A DNA stretch of 20,860 bases from CAZYVD01 sp964651045 (lineage in GTDB: Bacteria; Zhuqueibacterota; QNDG01; DSAB01), in contig CAZYVD010000052.1 in NCBI GenBank assembly GCA_964651045.1, positions 1 to 20,860 on the forward strand. The letters run 5' to 3'. Under the pieces are notes generated by a model. The model did not search any database. It was not told where the DNA came from and saw only the letters and a list, made by a program, of their open reading frames with translations. The position numbers were made by a program, and so were the translations under genes. Below, piece after piece: positions 8,392 to 15,758 of the stretch; the first letter of the stretch is position 1, and each line of letters begins with the position of its first letter.

Positions 8392-8420
8392 AATATAAAG
8401 GATAAAATTCAAATTGTCAA
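8392..8420 (-). promoter_or_regulatory. Near-consensus sigma-70 promoter for the efp-accB-accC-gcvH operon
   Basis: On the minus strand: TTGACA (8420-8415), 17-nt spacer, TATATT (8397-8392). The expected start near 8385 leaves a leader of about 25 nt before the efp ATG. No other strong candidate lies upstream of efp. Confidence 0.75.
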
Positions 8421-8428
8421 TATTTCTG

Positions 8429-8456
8429 TTGATTTTAATGAAAAAATTTGTATACT
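8429..8456 (+). promoter_or_regulatory. Sigma-70-type promoter for the beta-helix gene
   Basis: TTGATT at 8429-8434, 16-nt spacer, TATACT at 8451-8456. It is back to back with the efp promoter: the two -35 boxes are 8 nt apart. The expected start near 8463 gives a leader of about 135 nt containing the dyad at 8527-8543. Confidence 0.6.
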
Positions 8457-8526
8457 AAATATTAGTTTAACAAATATTAAGAGTCTCATTATCATTAAAT
8501 ATTTTTCCTGCACACTCATTTGTTAT

Positions 8527-8550
8527 TTGGTTCTGAGAACCAATATTTTT
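8527..8550 (+). promoter_or_regulatory. Hairpin plus T-run in the leader of the beta-helix gene
   Basis: TTGGTTCT (8527-8534) and AGAACCAA (8536-8543) are exact inverted copies around one central base. As RNA this gives a 7-bp stem with a TGA loop, followed by TATTTTT. It lies between the promoter and the ribosome site AAAGGAGG at 8582-8589. It could be a weak intrinsic terminator (attenuator) or a DNA operator dyad. Nothing in the sequence decides between these. Confidence 0.45.
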
Positions 8551-8596
8551 CTTCAGTCGACTTCATCATACAGCCCCAAACCAAAGGAGGGTAATC

Positions 8597-10003
8597 ATGA
8601 AATCAGGAATTAATCTGCAAAGAAGATTTTTGCAATTTTTTATATTAGTTTCTCTGCTAATATCGAGAGCATTTGCAGACAAGTATTTAGTAACCAATAC
8701 TGGTGATTCAGGTGCCGGCTCGCTGCGTCAGGCAATGCTCGATGCTGACGCCCATGCAGGGCCAGACACAATTGTTTTCAACATTCCAGAAGGCGTGGCA
8801 GGCCACGATGCAGATGTAGGGATATGGGTTATTAAGCCATTGAGTGCACTTCCCTCTCTTGATAGTGACAGTACTGTTATTGATGGAACAACACAGGCTC
8901 TCTTTGTGGGTGGTGATCCAAACAGTAAGGGTCCTGAAATAGTGATAGATGGAACAAACGCTGGTTCCACTAGTGGAATAATGATAAATAGCTCATACAA
9001 TATAGTCAAGGGAATCGTAATATATAATTTCAATAATTCACAGATCAGTATATATGGTTCATATAACAGAGTAACAGGATGTTATATTGGGCCTGACTTT
9101 TCTGGGGAGGCTGCTGGATCTTCAACTACACATGGTATTTTTTTAGGGGTCGGTTCTTCTTACAATATAATAGGCGGCCCAGACCATAGCGATCGGAACA
9201 TAATATCCGGGAACGGCTATTCCGGGATAGAAATTCGTTCATCCCATTATAATCATATAGAGGGAAATTTCATAGGAATGGACAGGAGTGGAGTAGATAC
9301 GCTTGGGAATGGGACGTTGGGTGTTGATGTAGGCATGGAGAGTAAGCATAATGTTATTGGTCCAGGCAATATAATCACTGGAAACGCAAATTATGGCATT
9401 CTTTTTTCTCAATCAGGTACAGATAGCAATCGCGTAGTTGGAAATTTTATTGGAACCGACTCAAGCGGTACTCTTGTATTCAGGAAACAGTCCTATGGGA
9501 TATACATGCATGATAAAGTATGCCATAATGTTATAGGCGGAACAAGCCCTGAGGAGAGAAATGTTATTTGTGGGAACACTATTGTGGGTGTATATATTTA
9601 TGGTGACAGTACAGATTGGAATGAGATTGTTGGCAACTATATCGGCATTAACAGCAGCGGGACAGATACACTGAGCAACGGTAATAGTGGGATTTCAATC
9701 TATAATGGTCCCAGTCACAACACTATAGGACCCGGGAATGTGATATCCGGTAATAGGGGGAATGGTATTGTCATTAAATATGAAGGATCAGACAGCAATG
9801 TTGTTATTGGCAACATTATTGGACTTGATCCGGGTGGTACTATTGATATGGGGAATAAATATAATGGGATATATATATTTCAGGCTTCTTATAATCTAAT
9901 CGGTGGCACTCTTCCAGAGCACAGGAATACTATTTCTGGAAATGGAAGTAGTGGGATATATATATATATTCAACCTCTACCCCATCGGATTCAAATAGAA
10001 TAA
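8597..10003 (+). CDS. Beta-helix T9SS cargo protein, N-terminal part, frame broken at (AT)7
   Basis: 468 codons before a stop at 10001-10003. ATG 8597 has a strong AAAGGAGG site 7 nt upstream and a clear signal peptide cut after AFA27. Residues 29-115 form a module head (TNTGDSGAGSLRQAMLDADA, then VIDGTTQ) found in CSLREA/beta-helix proteins. After it come repeated coils of the type NRVVGNFIGTDSSGT, then NVIGGTSPEERNVISGN, then GIYIY. This is a right-handed parallel beta-helix (NosD/PbH1-like), probably an extracellular protein that binds or acts on polysaccharide. At residue 454 the frame enters (AT)7 and the last 11 residues lose the repeat pattern (IQPLPHRIQIE). The pattern resumes in another frame at 9970 and continues to 12930. 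The two parts are one ancestral gene of about 1,443 residues. As it stands, this half has no sorting domain. Confidence 0.88.
   Translation: MKSGINLQRRFLQFFILVSLLISRAFADKYLVTNTGDSGAGSLRQAMLDADAHAGPDTIVFNIPEGVAGHDADVGIWVIKPLSALPSLDSDSTVIDGTTQALFVGGDPNSKGPEIVIDGTNAGSTSGIMINSSYNIVKGIVIYNFNNSQISIYGSYNRVTGCYIGPDFSGEAAGSSTTHGIFLGVGSSYNIIGGPDHSDRNIISGNGYSGIEIRSSHYNHIEGNFIGMDRSGVDTLGNGTLGVDVGMESKHNVIGPGNIITGNANYGILFSQSGTDSNRVVGNFIGTDSSGTLVFRKQSYGIYMHDKVCHNVIGGTSPEERNVICGNTIVGVYIYGDSTDWNEIVGNYIGINSSGTDTLSNGNSGISIYNGPSHNTIGPGNVISGNRGNGIVIKYEGSDSNVVIGNIIGLDPGGTIDMGNKYNGIYIFQASYNLIGGTLPEHRNTISGNGSSGIYIYIQPLPHRIQIE
9956..9970 (+). repeat. (AT)7 microsatellite at the frameshift point
   Basis: Seven AT units at 9956-9969 followed by T. 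It is the longest of many AT runs created by the codons of the recurring GIYIY strand; for example (AT)5 occurs at 9869-9878. Removing one AT unit changes the reading from GIYIYIQPL to GIYIYSTPSDSNRIIGN, which fits the repeat pattern and joins the two open frames. Length change by slippage, a real mutation or a sequencing error can all explain it. Confidence 0.9.
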
Positions 10004-10344
10004 TCGGAAACTATATTGGGACAGACATATTAGGGACAACCGCAATACCAAACAATTACGGGATAATCTTATCTGGAAAGGTTACACACACATTTATAGG
10101 AGGTGATGGAAAGGATGAGGGGAATCTAATTTCGGGAAATTTACAGAATGGAATCTGGCTTTATGGGGATGGCTGTGATGAGAACAGGATAGCCGGCAAT
10201 AAGATTGGGACAGATGTATCGGGTAATAGTGCGCTTAAAAATGATTCTAATGGTATTTATATATCTTATGGTGCAGAGAACAATATAGTTGGTCCTGGCA
10301 ATACGATTGCATTCAATGGATATTCAGGTGTAATAGTCAGTGAT

Positions 10345-12930
10345 ATGGGAAGTGTTGGGAATACGATTACTCGCAACAGCATACACAGTAATGGAACATT
10401 GGGCATAAATCTTATTTCTGGTGGAAATAATGAATTACAGTCACCGGTCATAAATAGCATAGGCTCTGTTTCTGGAACAGCACCACCAAACTCTCTTGTT
10501 GAAATATTTAGTGGTAATGATGATGAGGGAAAGATATATGAGGATTCTATCCGTGCAGATGGTTCAGGAAATTTCTTCTGGCCTGGCACACCACAGGGTC
10601 CATGGGTTACGGCAACTGCAACGGATGCTTCAGGAAACACATCTGAATTTTCTGCTCCAGTACATTTAGGAGCCATTATGGTTACAACTACTGCAGATAC
10701 AGGTGAAGGATCTCTGCGCTGGGCAATTGAGCAGGCAAATCTCTCTTACGGTTCTGATTCTATACTGTTTGATATACCTGATACAGATCCCGGATTCGAC
10801 GGAACCGTATGGAAGATTTCGCCAATGACGGAATTACCAGTCATTACGGACGACAGCACGATTATAGACGGAAATTCGCAGACATTGAACAGATCGGACA
10901 CAAATCCGGATGGGCCAGAGATTTTTCTTAATGGAAAACTGTTATCAGGGTGGGGAGATGGTCTGTTGATTTATTCCTCTGGGAATGTAATATGCGGTAT
11001 GATTATATCTGGATTTAATGGATCAGCTATAGATATATATGGAGAGAACTCTAACGGCAACAGAATATTCGGAAATTTCATAGGCACAAATGCAGCAGGA
11101 AGCGATACGCTTTGCAATTGGAATGGTATCTATATTTCATTAAAATCGGCTCATAATATTATTGGAGGGACTTCGTCAGATAAGAGAAATGTTATTTCAG
11201 GAAACAACAACGGTATTTATATATATGATTCAGATAGCAATGTAGTTGTAGGAAACATAATCGGTCTGAATGCTAAATGTGATGATATAATAGAGAATAA
11301 ATATGGAATAATGATTGTGGATAGTGCATCAGCAAATAGAATCGGGGGGAAAGAGGCGGGTGAGCGAAATGTTATTTCGGGAAATGAATATGGAATATAT
11401 ATTTCAGGAAGAGGTGCGGATCAGAATGTAATCATGGGCAATTTTATCGGGACAGGAACGGACGGCATTACAAAATTTAGTAATAGCAGTGTTGGAATAT
11501 ATATTTATCGTTTTCCTAAAGGGAACGTTATTGGGGGAATGGATGAAGGGGAGGCAAATGTAATTTCAGGGAATGATAGTAATGGCATTTCGATTTCAGG
11601 GGAGGAAACAAATTACAATATGGTAATCGGCAACTTGATAGGTACTGATTTAACAGGCATGCAGGCTGTTGGCAATAAATATAATGGTGTGATTGTTTCA
11701 TGGAAGGCCAGGCACAATCAGATTGGTCCGGGAAATATCATCAGCGGTAACAATTGGAGTGGTGTAATCCTGAATGGTGCAGGTACAGACTCAAATATGG
11801 TAATAGGAAACTGGGTTGGCCTTGATGCAACAGGACAGGATACAATACCAAATCACCGTCATGGCATTCGCATCGAATCTAATGCAAAGTATAATATCAT
11901 TGGTGGGCCTTCAAGAGATCAGAGGAACATAGTTTCCGGTAACGGCTGGAGCGGTATAGCAACATCTGGTGATTCCACGGCTTATAACCTGTTTATAAAC
12001 AACTACTGCGGAACAGACACGAGCGGAACCATGGATCTTGGAAATGTTTATTACGGAGCCCATTTTGGTGGTTTGCGGAATATTTTGATAGACAATCTAT
12101 TTTCAGGAAACAAGAGAGGCATAATGCTGAGTAACTCCATTGGTGGGAATTTGATTCAAAACAACTTGATTGGAGTGAAGGCAGACGGAGTTAGCCCTCT
12201 GCCAAATACAGAATCGGGTATACATGTCGAGAATGCATCTTCAGATACGATAGGTCCTGAAAATACAATATGGTATAATGGCGATTACGGCATAAGGCTT
12301 TATGGAAACAAAGTGAAGCATATCACGATCACCAGAAATTCTATAGCAAAGAATGTAAAGGGAGGAATATCTCTGGAAGATGGAGCCAATAAGGGAATAG
12401 CCGCACCTGTCATAACCGGCTCTTCCCCACTGACAGGAACTGCCCCTCCAAATTCGACTGTAGAGATATTCTCGGATTCATCCAACCAGGGCCAGGTCTT
12501 TGAGGCTGATGTCATGGCAGATGGTTCTGGAAACTGGAGTTATGGTGGAGTTCTTGGTGGGCCGAGGATAACCGCAACAGCAACGGATGATTCAGGCAAC
12601 ACATCAGGATTTTCCAATTTCTTAAAGGTTTCTGTTGGGGATAAAGATGTCGGCACAAATGTTCCTAAACGGTTCTATCTAATGCAGAACTATCCCAATC
12701 CATTTAACCCGGAGACACAGATTTGTTTTGGAGTAAAAGAGCCCTGTAGAGTGGTTCTAAAGATATATAATATATTGGGGCAGGTTGTTGGAACCCTGAT
12801 TGACAAAAGATATGAACCCGGGCAGTATAAGATTAGTTTTAATGCCGCAGGCCTTGCATCAGGGATCTATTTTTATAAGATAAAGATGAAGGGCTTTTCT
12901 GCTGTAAAGAAGATGATAGTGCTGGAATGA
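10345..12930 (+). CDS. Beta-helix T9SS cargo protein, C-terminal part with type A sorting domain
   Basis: This frame is open from at least 9970. ATG 10345 is only its first ATG and has no ribosome site, so independent translation is doubtful. It ends beta-helix module 1 with an Ig/FN3-like segment (SGTAPPNSLVEIFSGND to ATATDASGNTSEFS). Module 2 then begins near 10678 with a second head (TTTADTGEGSLRWAIEQAN). About ten more helix coils follow, then a second copy of the Ig-like segment (TGTAPPNSTVEIFSDSS, 12430-12620). The last 85 or so residues are a T9SS type A sorting domain: MQNYPNPFNPETQICFG, VVLKIYNILGQVVGTLI, SGIYFYKIKMKG, ending KKMIVLE. Such a domain directs export across the outer membrane by T9SS. 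With the break at 9970 repaired, one secreted protein of about 1,443 residues results. Confidence 0.88.
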   Translation: MGSVGNTITRNSIHSNGTLGINLISGGNNELQSPVINSIGSVSGTAPPNSLVEIFSGNDDEGKIYEDSIRADGSGNFFWPGTPQGPWVTATATDASGNTSEFSAPVHLGAIMVTTTADTGEGSLRWAIEQANLSYGSDSILFDIPDTDPGFDGTVWKISPMTELPVITDDSTIIDGNSQTLNRSDTNPDGPEIFLNGKLLSGWGDGLLIYSSGNVICGMIISGFNGSAIDIYGENSNGNRIFGNFIGTNAAGSDTLCNWNGIYISLKSAHNIIGGTSSDKRNVISGNNNGIYIYDSDSNVVVGNIIGLNAKCDDIIENKYGIMIVDSASANRIGGKEAGERNVISGNEYGIYISGRGADQNVIMGNFIGTGTDGITKFSNSSVGIYIYRFPKGNVIGGMDEGEANVISGNDSNGISISGEETNYNMVIGNLIGTDLTGMQAVGNKYNGVIVSWKARHNQIGPGNIISGNNWSGVILNGAGTDSNMVIGNWVGLDATGQDTIPNHRHGIRIESNAKYNIIGGPSRDQRNIVSGNGWSGIATSGDSTAYNLFINNYCGTDTSGTMDLGNVYYGAHFGGLRNILIDNLFSGNKRGIMLSNSIGGNLIQNNLIGVKADGVSPLPNTESGIHVENASSDTIGPENTIWYNGDYGIRLYGNKVKHITITRNSIAKNVKGGISLEDGANKGIAAPVITGSSPLTGTAPPNSTVEIFSDSSNQGQVFEADVMADGSGNWSYGGVLGGPRITATATDDSGNTSGFSNFLKVSVGDKDVGTNVPKRFYLMQNYPNPFNPETQICFGVKEPCRVVLKIYNILGQVVGTLIDKRYEPGQYKISFNAAGLASGIYFYKIKMKGFSAVKKMIVLE

Positions 12931-13545
12931 GCTCATATGAGCAGGGGAGGAGATAAGTTTATTATTTTGGAGTCTCATACAAAAAGCCTTCAGGGACAGG
13001 AGTACGTGCTGTGGAGACCTGTCCCATAGATTAAATATATATAAATTGATGTAGATGTTAGAATGTTCTATGAAGTAAATCGTAAACTGTTGATAAAATG
13101 ATTCTTTGATGATTGGTGTCAGATTAAAATCTGTGGCCAGCCTTTGGATGATCTCAATCCTGGCGTCCTCCGATTTTAACCGTCTGATACCGCGGTTGAT
13201 TTTAGACCATGCCATAGGATTTTTCTTTCTCTATCCATTGGATTAATGGAAAGATATCCTATTGTCATGTGCACTAAACTTTATTAAACAAGACCATCGT
13301 CCCCATTGAGGCATTCTTGTTGTGATAAATTTTCTGCAGAGATTTTGTCCCTGGCGGGACATGGTGCAGGGTGGTTTTATGGATGTAACAATGATTTATG
13401 ATTTAATCATTAATCGTGATCGGGATGTTGCAGAAATAGTATGTAAGCCCTCTCATGGATAGGATATTTATTGGTTAATGGCCCATCCATAAAATCAGCC
13501 CCGAAGTGATGTGATGTTTTTATTGTCCAGATTGAGGAGGAGATC
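12931..13545. other. 615-bp gene-free region with hairpins and an intergenic repeat
   Basis: No convincing complete gene is visible. A 12-bp palindrome GCTCATATGAGC (12931-12942) directly follows the stop. An 8-bp stem GGGACAGG/CCTGTCCC (12993-13000, 13018-13025) may end the upstream transcript, but lacks a T-run. A longer imperfect hairpin spans 13214-13262 (ATAGGAT/ATCCTAT, then CTTT/AAAG and CCATT/AATGG). The diverged repeat at 13342-13438 is listed separately. On the minus strand, 13215 down to about 13060 reads like protein (MAWSKINRGIRRLK, EIIQRLATDFNLTP) but then loses character, so it may be a gene relic. A strong ribosome site for the next gene lies at the right end. No clear promoter was found. 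Confidence 0.6.
13342..13438 (+). repeat. Intergenic repeat, copy A
   Basis: Shares an exact 21-bp core (13356-13376, GACATGGTGCAGGGTGG inside) with copy B at 15354-15374, and looser similarity for about 60 nt downstream. A 5-bp hairpin GTCCC-TGGC-GGGAC (13347-13360) opens the core. It ends about 107 nt before the ATG of the BNR-propeller gene. It has an open frame here, but copy B breaks that frame, so the repeat is probably non-coding. Confidence 0.7.
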
Positions 13546-15246
13546 ATGAAAAATTATGCTATGAAGAGGGGGGAATTAAAGGGGAGATATTTTTTTCTCT
13601 TATGGGTTGCTTGTTTAATCTTGTTTAACTCTTCACTTTCGGCTCAGTGGAGGTCGTGGACTCGTAAGGAGCTTCCAGGTTATACGCATTCTCTGAAAGG
13701 TTTATCCTTTTTGAATCACCAGCTTGGATGGGTTGTCGGATACGATACCTTGTCGCGCGGACTCATAATGAAGACCACCAATGGTGGTGATGATTGGACG
13801 TTGCAGCTTGTATTGGATGGAATATCCTTAAAAACGATCTGTTTTACAGATGAAAATACGGGTTACGCTGCGGGCAGTAAAATTTTCAAGACGACCAATG
13901 GAGGGACAGACTGGATTGAGCAAACAGCAATCAATTTTGGTGTAGACGTGATCTGTGACATCTTCTGTATCAGCGATAAAGAGGTTATTGCAGTTGGTAA
14001 GGATCATAATAAGGACCAATGCCTGATCTACCGTACAACAGATGGAGAGACTTGGACAAAGCCTGAATATCCAACAAGTGGCAGTACTCTTTATGCAGTG
14101 AATTTTGCAGATAATAATAATGGCTGGGCAGTGGGTAAAGACAGTGAAGGTTGGCGCCCTTTTATTCTTAACACTTCGGATGGAGGTGCGAACTGGACCA
14201 AACAACAGGTTCCTGATGGAGTAAGAGGTGAATTATATGATGTATTCTTTTTCGACAAATTGTATGGCTGGGCTGTTGGAGGTCGCACTTTCATGCCTGA
14301 GGTTGAAGGAACAACGTTTCTAAAGACCGAAAACGGCGGCAATCTCTGGACCATTGGCAATACAACACACGGCCAGATGAATTTGTTTGTTGAAATGGTT
14401 TCGCCTACCGAAGGGTATGTAATGGCATTTGAGACTATGGAGTATGGTTCTTTGTGGCTTTATCATACTATGAACAGTGGAGAAAAGTGGAAAAATGCTC
14501 TTTCTGAATTGGGAACCAGTTTGAGTGGTTGTCAAATAGTAAGAGGCTATTCAGAAGATCCTGGGATGGGAGAAGAAACACTTCAGATCGGCTCTTCTAA
14601 CTCATCTCAGGATAGCATGACAATCTTTGCAGTAGGTATGTTAGTAAATGATCCACTGTTTGCGAAGAATCTATTGGTGATGGAATTTCCTAAACTTTAC
14701 AGCATCGATGTGACACCGACCAATGTTTCTCTATATTTGGGTGAAACACAGCTATTTACAGCCAGGGGCTATGACAATAATGGCACAGAGGTTTCAATCA
14801 AACCAAAATGGTCTGCCACTGGCGGTACTATTACACCCAATCAGAGGGATTTTAATAAGTTATCCTTAGCAGACAGCTCTGCAGCTATATACACACCATC
14901 AGAAGCTGGAGACCATACGGTTGTTTGTCAGGACACTATAACCGGCATTACAGATACAGTCCATGTTCAGGTTAAAGCAATAGATAAATTTGTACTTCAT
15001 CAGAATCATCCCAATCCCTTTAATACAGAAACAACGATTGAATATGCAGTGACTACTCCATGTCGCGTAGTACTTAAGATATTTGATCTATGTGGTCGTG
15101 AAGTGAAAACTCTTATAGATTCTGATAAGAAGGTTGGTATATACAAGATTAATTTCAAGGCAAGTAATCTTTCGTCAGGGATTTATGTGTATAAGATTAA
15201 AATGAAAGATTTTGTAAAAGCAAAGAAGATGATATTGCTTAAATGA
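13546..15246 (+). CDS. BNR/Ycf48-like beta-propeller, Ig-like domain, T9SS sorting domain
   Basis: 566 residues, ATG 13546 with GAGGAGGAG closely upstream. A signal peptide (residues 1 to about 33, hydrophobic FFLLWVACLILFNSSLSA) exports it. Residues 35-350 hold six BNR-type blades of the Ycf48/HCF136 kind, each pairing a GWAVG-like strand with a TTNGGxxW turn: KTTNGGDDWTLQ, KTTNGGTDWIEQ, RTTDGETWTKP, NTSDGGANWTKQ, KTENGGNLWTIG and the weaker HTMNSGEKWKNA. Residues of about 385-475 form a BIG/Ig-like domain (VTPTNVSLYLGETQLFTARGYD). The last 85 residues (482-566) are a T9SS type A sorting domain (HQNHPNPFNTETTIEY, VVLKIFDLCGREVKTLI, SGIYVYKIKMKD). This is a likely cell-surface or secreted protein; ligand unknown. 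Its sorting domain closely resembles that of the upstream beta-helix protein, so both probably use the same secretion machinery. Confidence 0.88.
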   Translation: MKNYAMKRGELKGRYFFLLWVACLILFNSSLSAQWRSWTRKELPGYTHSLKGLSFLNHQLGWVVGYDTLSRGLIMKTTNGGDDWTLQLVLDGISLKTICFTDENTGYAAGSKIFKTTNGGTDWIEQTAINFGVDVICDIFCISDKEVIAVGKDHNKDQCLIYRTTDGETWTKPEYPTSGSTLYAVNFADNNNGWAVGKDSEGWRPFILNTSDGGANWTKQQVPDGVRGELYDVFFFDKLYGWAVGGRTFMPEVEGTTFLKTENGGNLWTIGNTTHGQMNLFVEMVSPTEGYVMAFETMEYGSLWLYHTMNSGEKWKNALSELGTSLSGCQIVRGYSEDPGMGEETLQIGSSNSSQDSMTIFAVGMLVNDPLFAKNLLVMEFPKLYSIDVTPTNVSLYLGETQLFTARGYDNNGTEVSIKPKWSATGGTITPNQRDFNKLSLADSSAAIYTPSEAGDHTVVCQDTITGITDTVHVQVKAIDKFVLHQNHPNPFNTETTIEYAVTTPCRVVLKIFDLCGREVKTLIDSDKKVGIYKINFKASNLSSGIYVYKIKMKDFVKAKKMILLK

Positions 15247-15522
15247 GTATGTTACAGGCAACAGAATATAGAATCGGTTGAATAAAATAAGCATTTCATC
15301 TCCACTTAACCATTTTTATTATAATAGTTTTTCTACTAATATATTGTTCCTGGGGGACATGGTGCAGGGTGGTTGGATTTAGTTATGGTTTGTGAGAATT
15401 TATTTTAATCATAGCTTTTGATTGAGATATTACAGATATGCAACACCGGCCCGGCAGGTGCGAAATATTTGTAGCCCTGGTACGATTTATGCTATTGTTT
15501 TTCTTGCCATGCAACAAAATTC
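15247..15522. other. Gene-free region before the PorV-gene promoter
   Basis: Together with the leader that follows, this makes a 512-bp stretch without a gene. It holds copy B of the intergenic repeat and nothing else I can support. No clear terminator follows the stop of the BNR-propeller gene. Confidence 0.6.
15341..15439 (+). repeat. Intergenic repeat, copy B
   Basis: Second copy of the repeat at 13342-13438. The core at 15354-15374 is identical over 21 bp. The opening hairpin is kept as GTTCC-TGG-GGGAC (15346-15358): one C-G pair has become T-G, which still pairs in RNA, and the loop has lost one base. It lies before the promoter at 15523, so it is upstream of, not within, the predicted leader of the PorV-family gene. 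Confidence 0.7.
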
Positions 15523-15551
15523 TTGACATTTATGGAATGATTTGATATATT
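15523..15551 (+). promoter_or_regulatory. Near-consensus sigma-70 promoter for the PorV-family gene
   Basis: TTGACA (15523-15528), 17-nt spacer, TATATT (15546-15551), the same hexamers and spacing as the efp promoter. The start would be near 15558, giving a leader of about 200 nt before the ATG at 15759. Confidence 0.78.
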
Positions 15552-15583
15552 TAGTCTATAATAATAAGGAGTTTGCCTATAGT

Positions 15584-15736
15584 AGTTCGTTAAAGGTTTG
15601 GTGGATTTTATAATTTAATTATTATGGGAAGCGGAAGAGCTTTATCCACCAGCCTTTGAGCGAACTTATTTTTTACCGAATGCTCAAGGGTAGCCAAGAA
15701 CTCTTCTGCAGAGATACCTTGATAGTTCGGTTTTTT
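15584..15736 (+). promoter_or_regulatory. Structured leader with competing hairpins, candidate attenuator or riboswitch
   Basis: Hairpin P1 has three stacked stems: AGTTCG/CGAACT (15584-15589 with 15661-15666), AAAGG/CCTTT (15592-15596 with 15653-15657) and TGGTGGAT/ATCCACCA (15599-15606 with 15644-15651). That is 19 bp with small internal loops, followed by T6 at 15669-15674. Hairpin P2 (15675-15731) ends in T6. Two other pairings would break them: CCTTTGAGC (15653-15661) with GCTCAAGGG (15682-15690), nine continuous pairs including one G-U; and CGAACT (15661-15666) with AGTTCG (15724-15729). Switching between such folds is how attenuators and riboswitches work. I do not recognise it as a T-box, TPP, SAM or cobalamin element. 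It could instead be a small RNA ending at P2. Confidence 0.6.
15675..15736 (+). terminator. Intrinsic terminator just before the ribosome site of the PorV-family gene
   Basis: ACCGAA (15675-15680) pairs with TTCGGT (15726-15731), then TCAAGG (15684-15689) with CCTTGA (15717-15722), and an inner CTCT/AGAG caps it. Six T follow (15731-15736). The ribosome site AGGAGG starts 9 nt later at 15745. A terminator placed here would decide whether the gene is transcribed. Confidence 0.65.
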
Positions 15737-15758
15737 ATTAAATTAGGAGGAAACAACG

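Noticed and set aside
9869..9878. (AT)5 run as a second frameshift site
   Set aside because: The reading frame and repeat pattern pass through it unchanged.
10345..12930. The 861-residue frame as an independent gene
   Set aside because: No ribosome site or signal peptide at ATG 10345, and the same repeat pattern is open upstream to 9970; it is the rest of the broken beta-helix gene.
8597..12930. CRISPR-like or nucleotide-level tandem repeats in the beta-helix gene
   Set aside because: The repetition is of protein coils with diverged codons, not of spaced identical DNA units.
12859..13215. 118-residue minus-strand open frame
   Set aside because: It runs antisense into the well-supported sorting domain of the beta-helix gene and loses protein character after about 50 residues; only its first part is kept as a possible relic.
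13361..13462. Small open frame MVQGGFMDVTMIYDL (33 residues) in repeat copy A
   Set aside because: Copy B of the repeat has a stop soon after the shared core and lacks the frame, so the similarity is not protein-driven.
15584..15736. T-box or a known metabolite riboswitch
   Set aside because: The GGTGG in P1 recalls a T-box, but the conserved T-box bulge sequence and specifier loop are absent; TPP, SAM and cobalamin cores were also not found.
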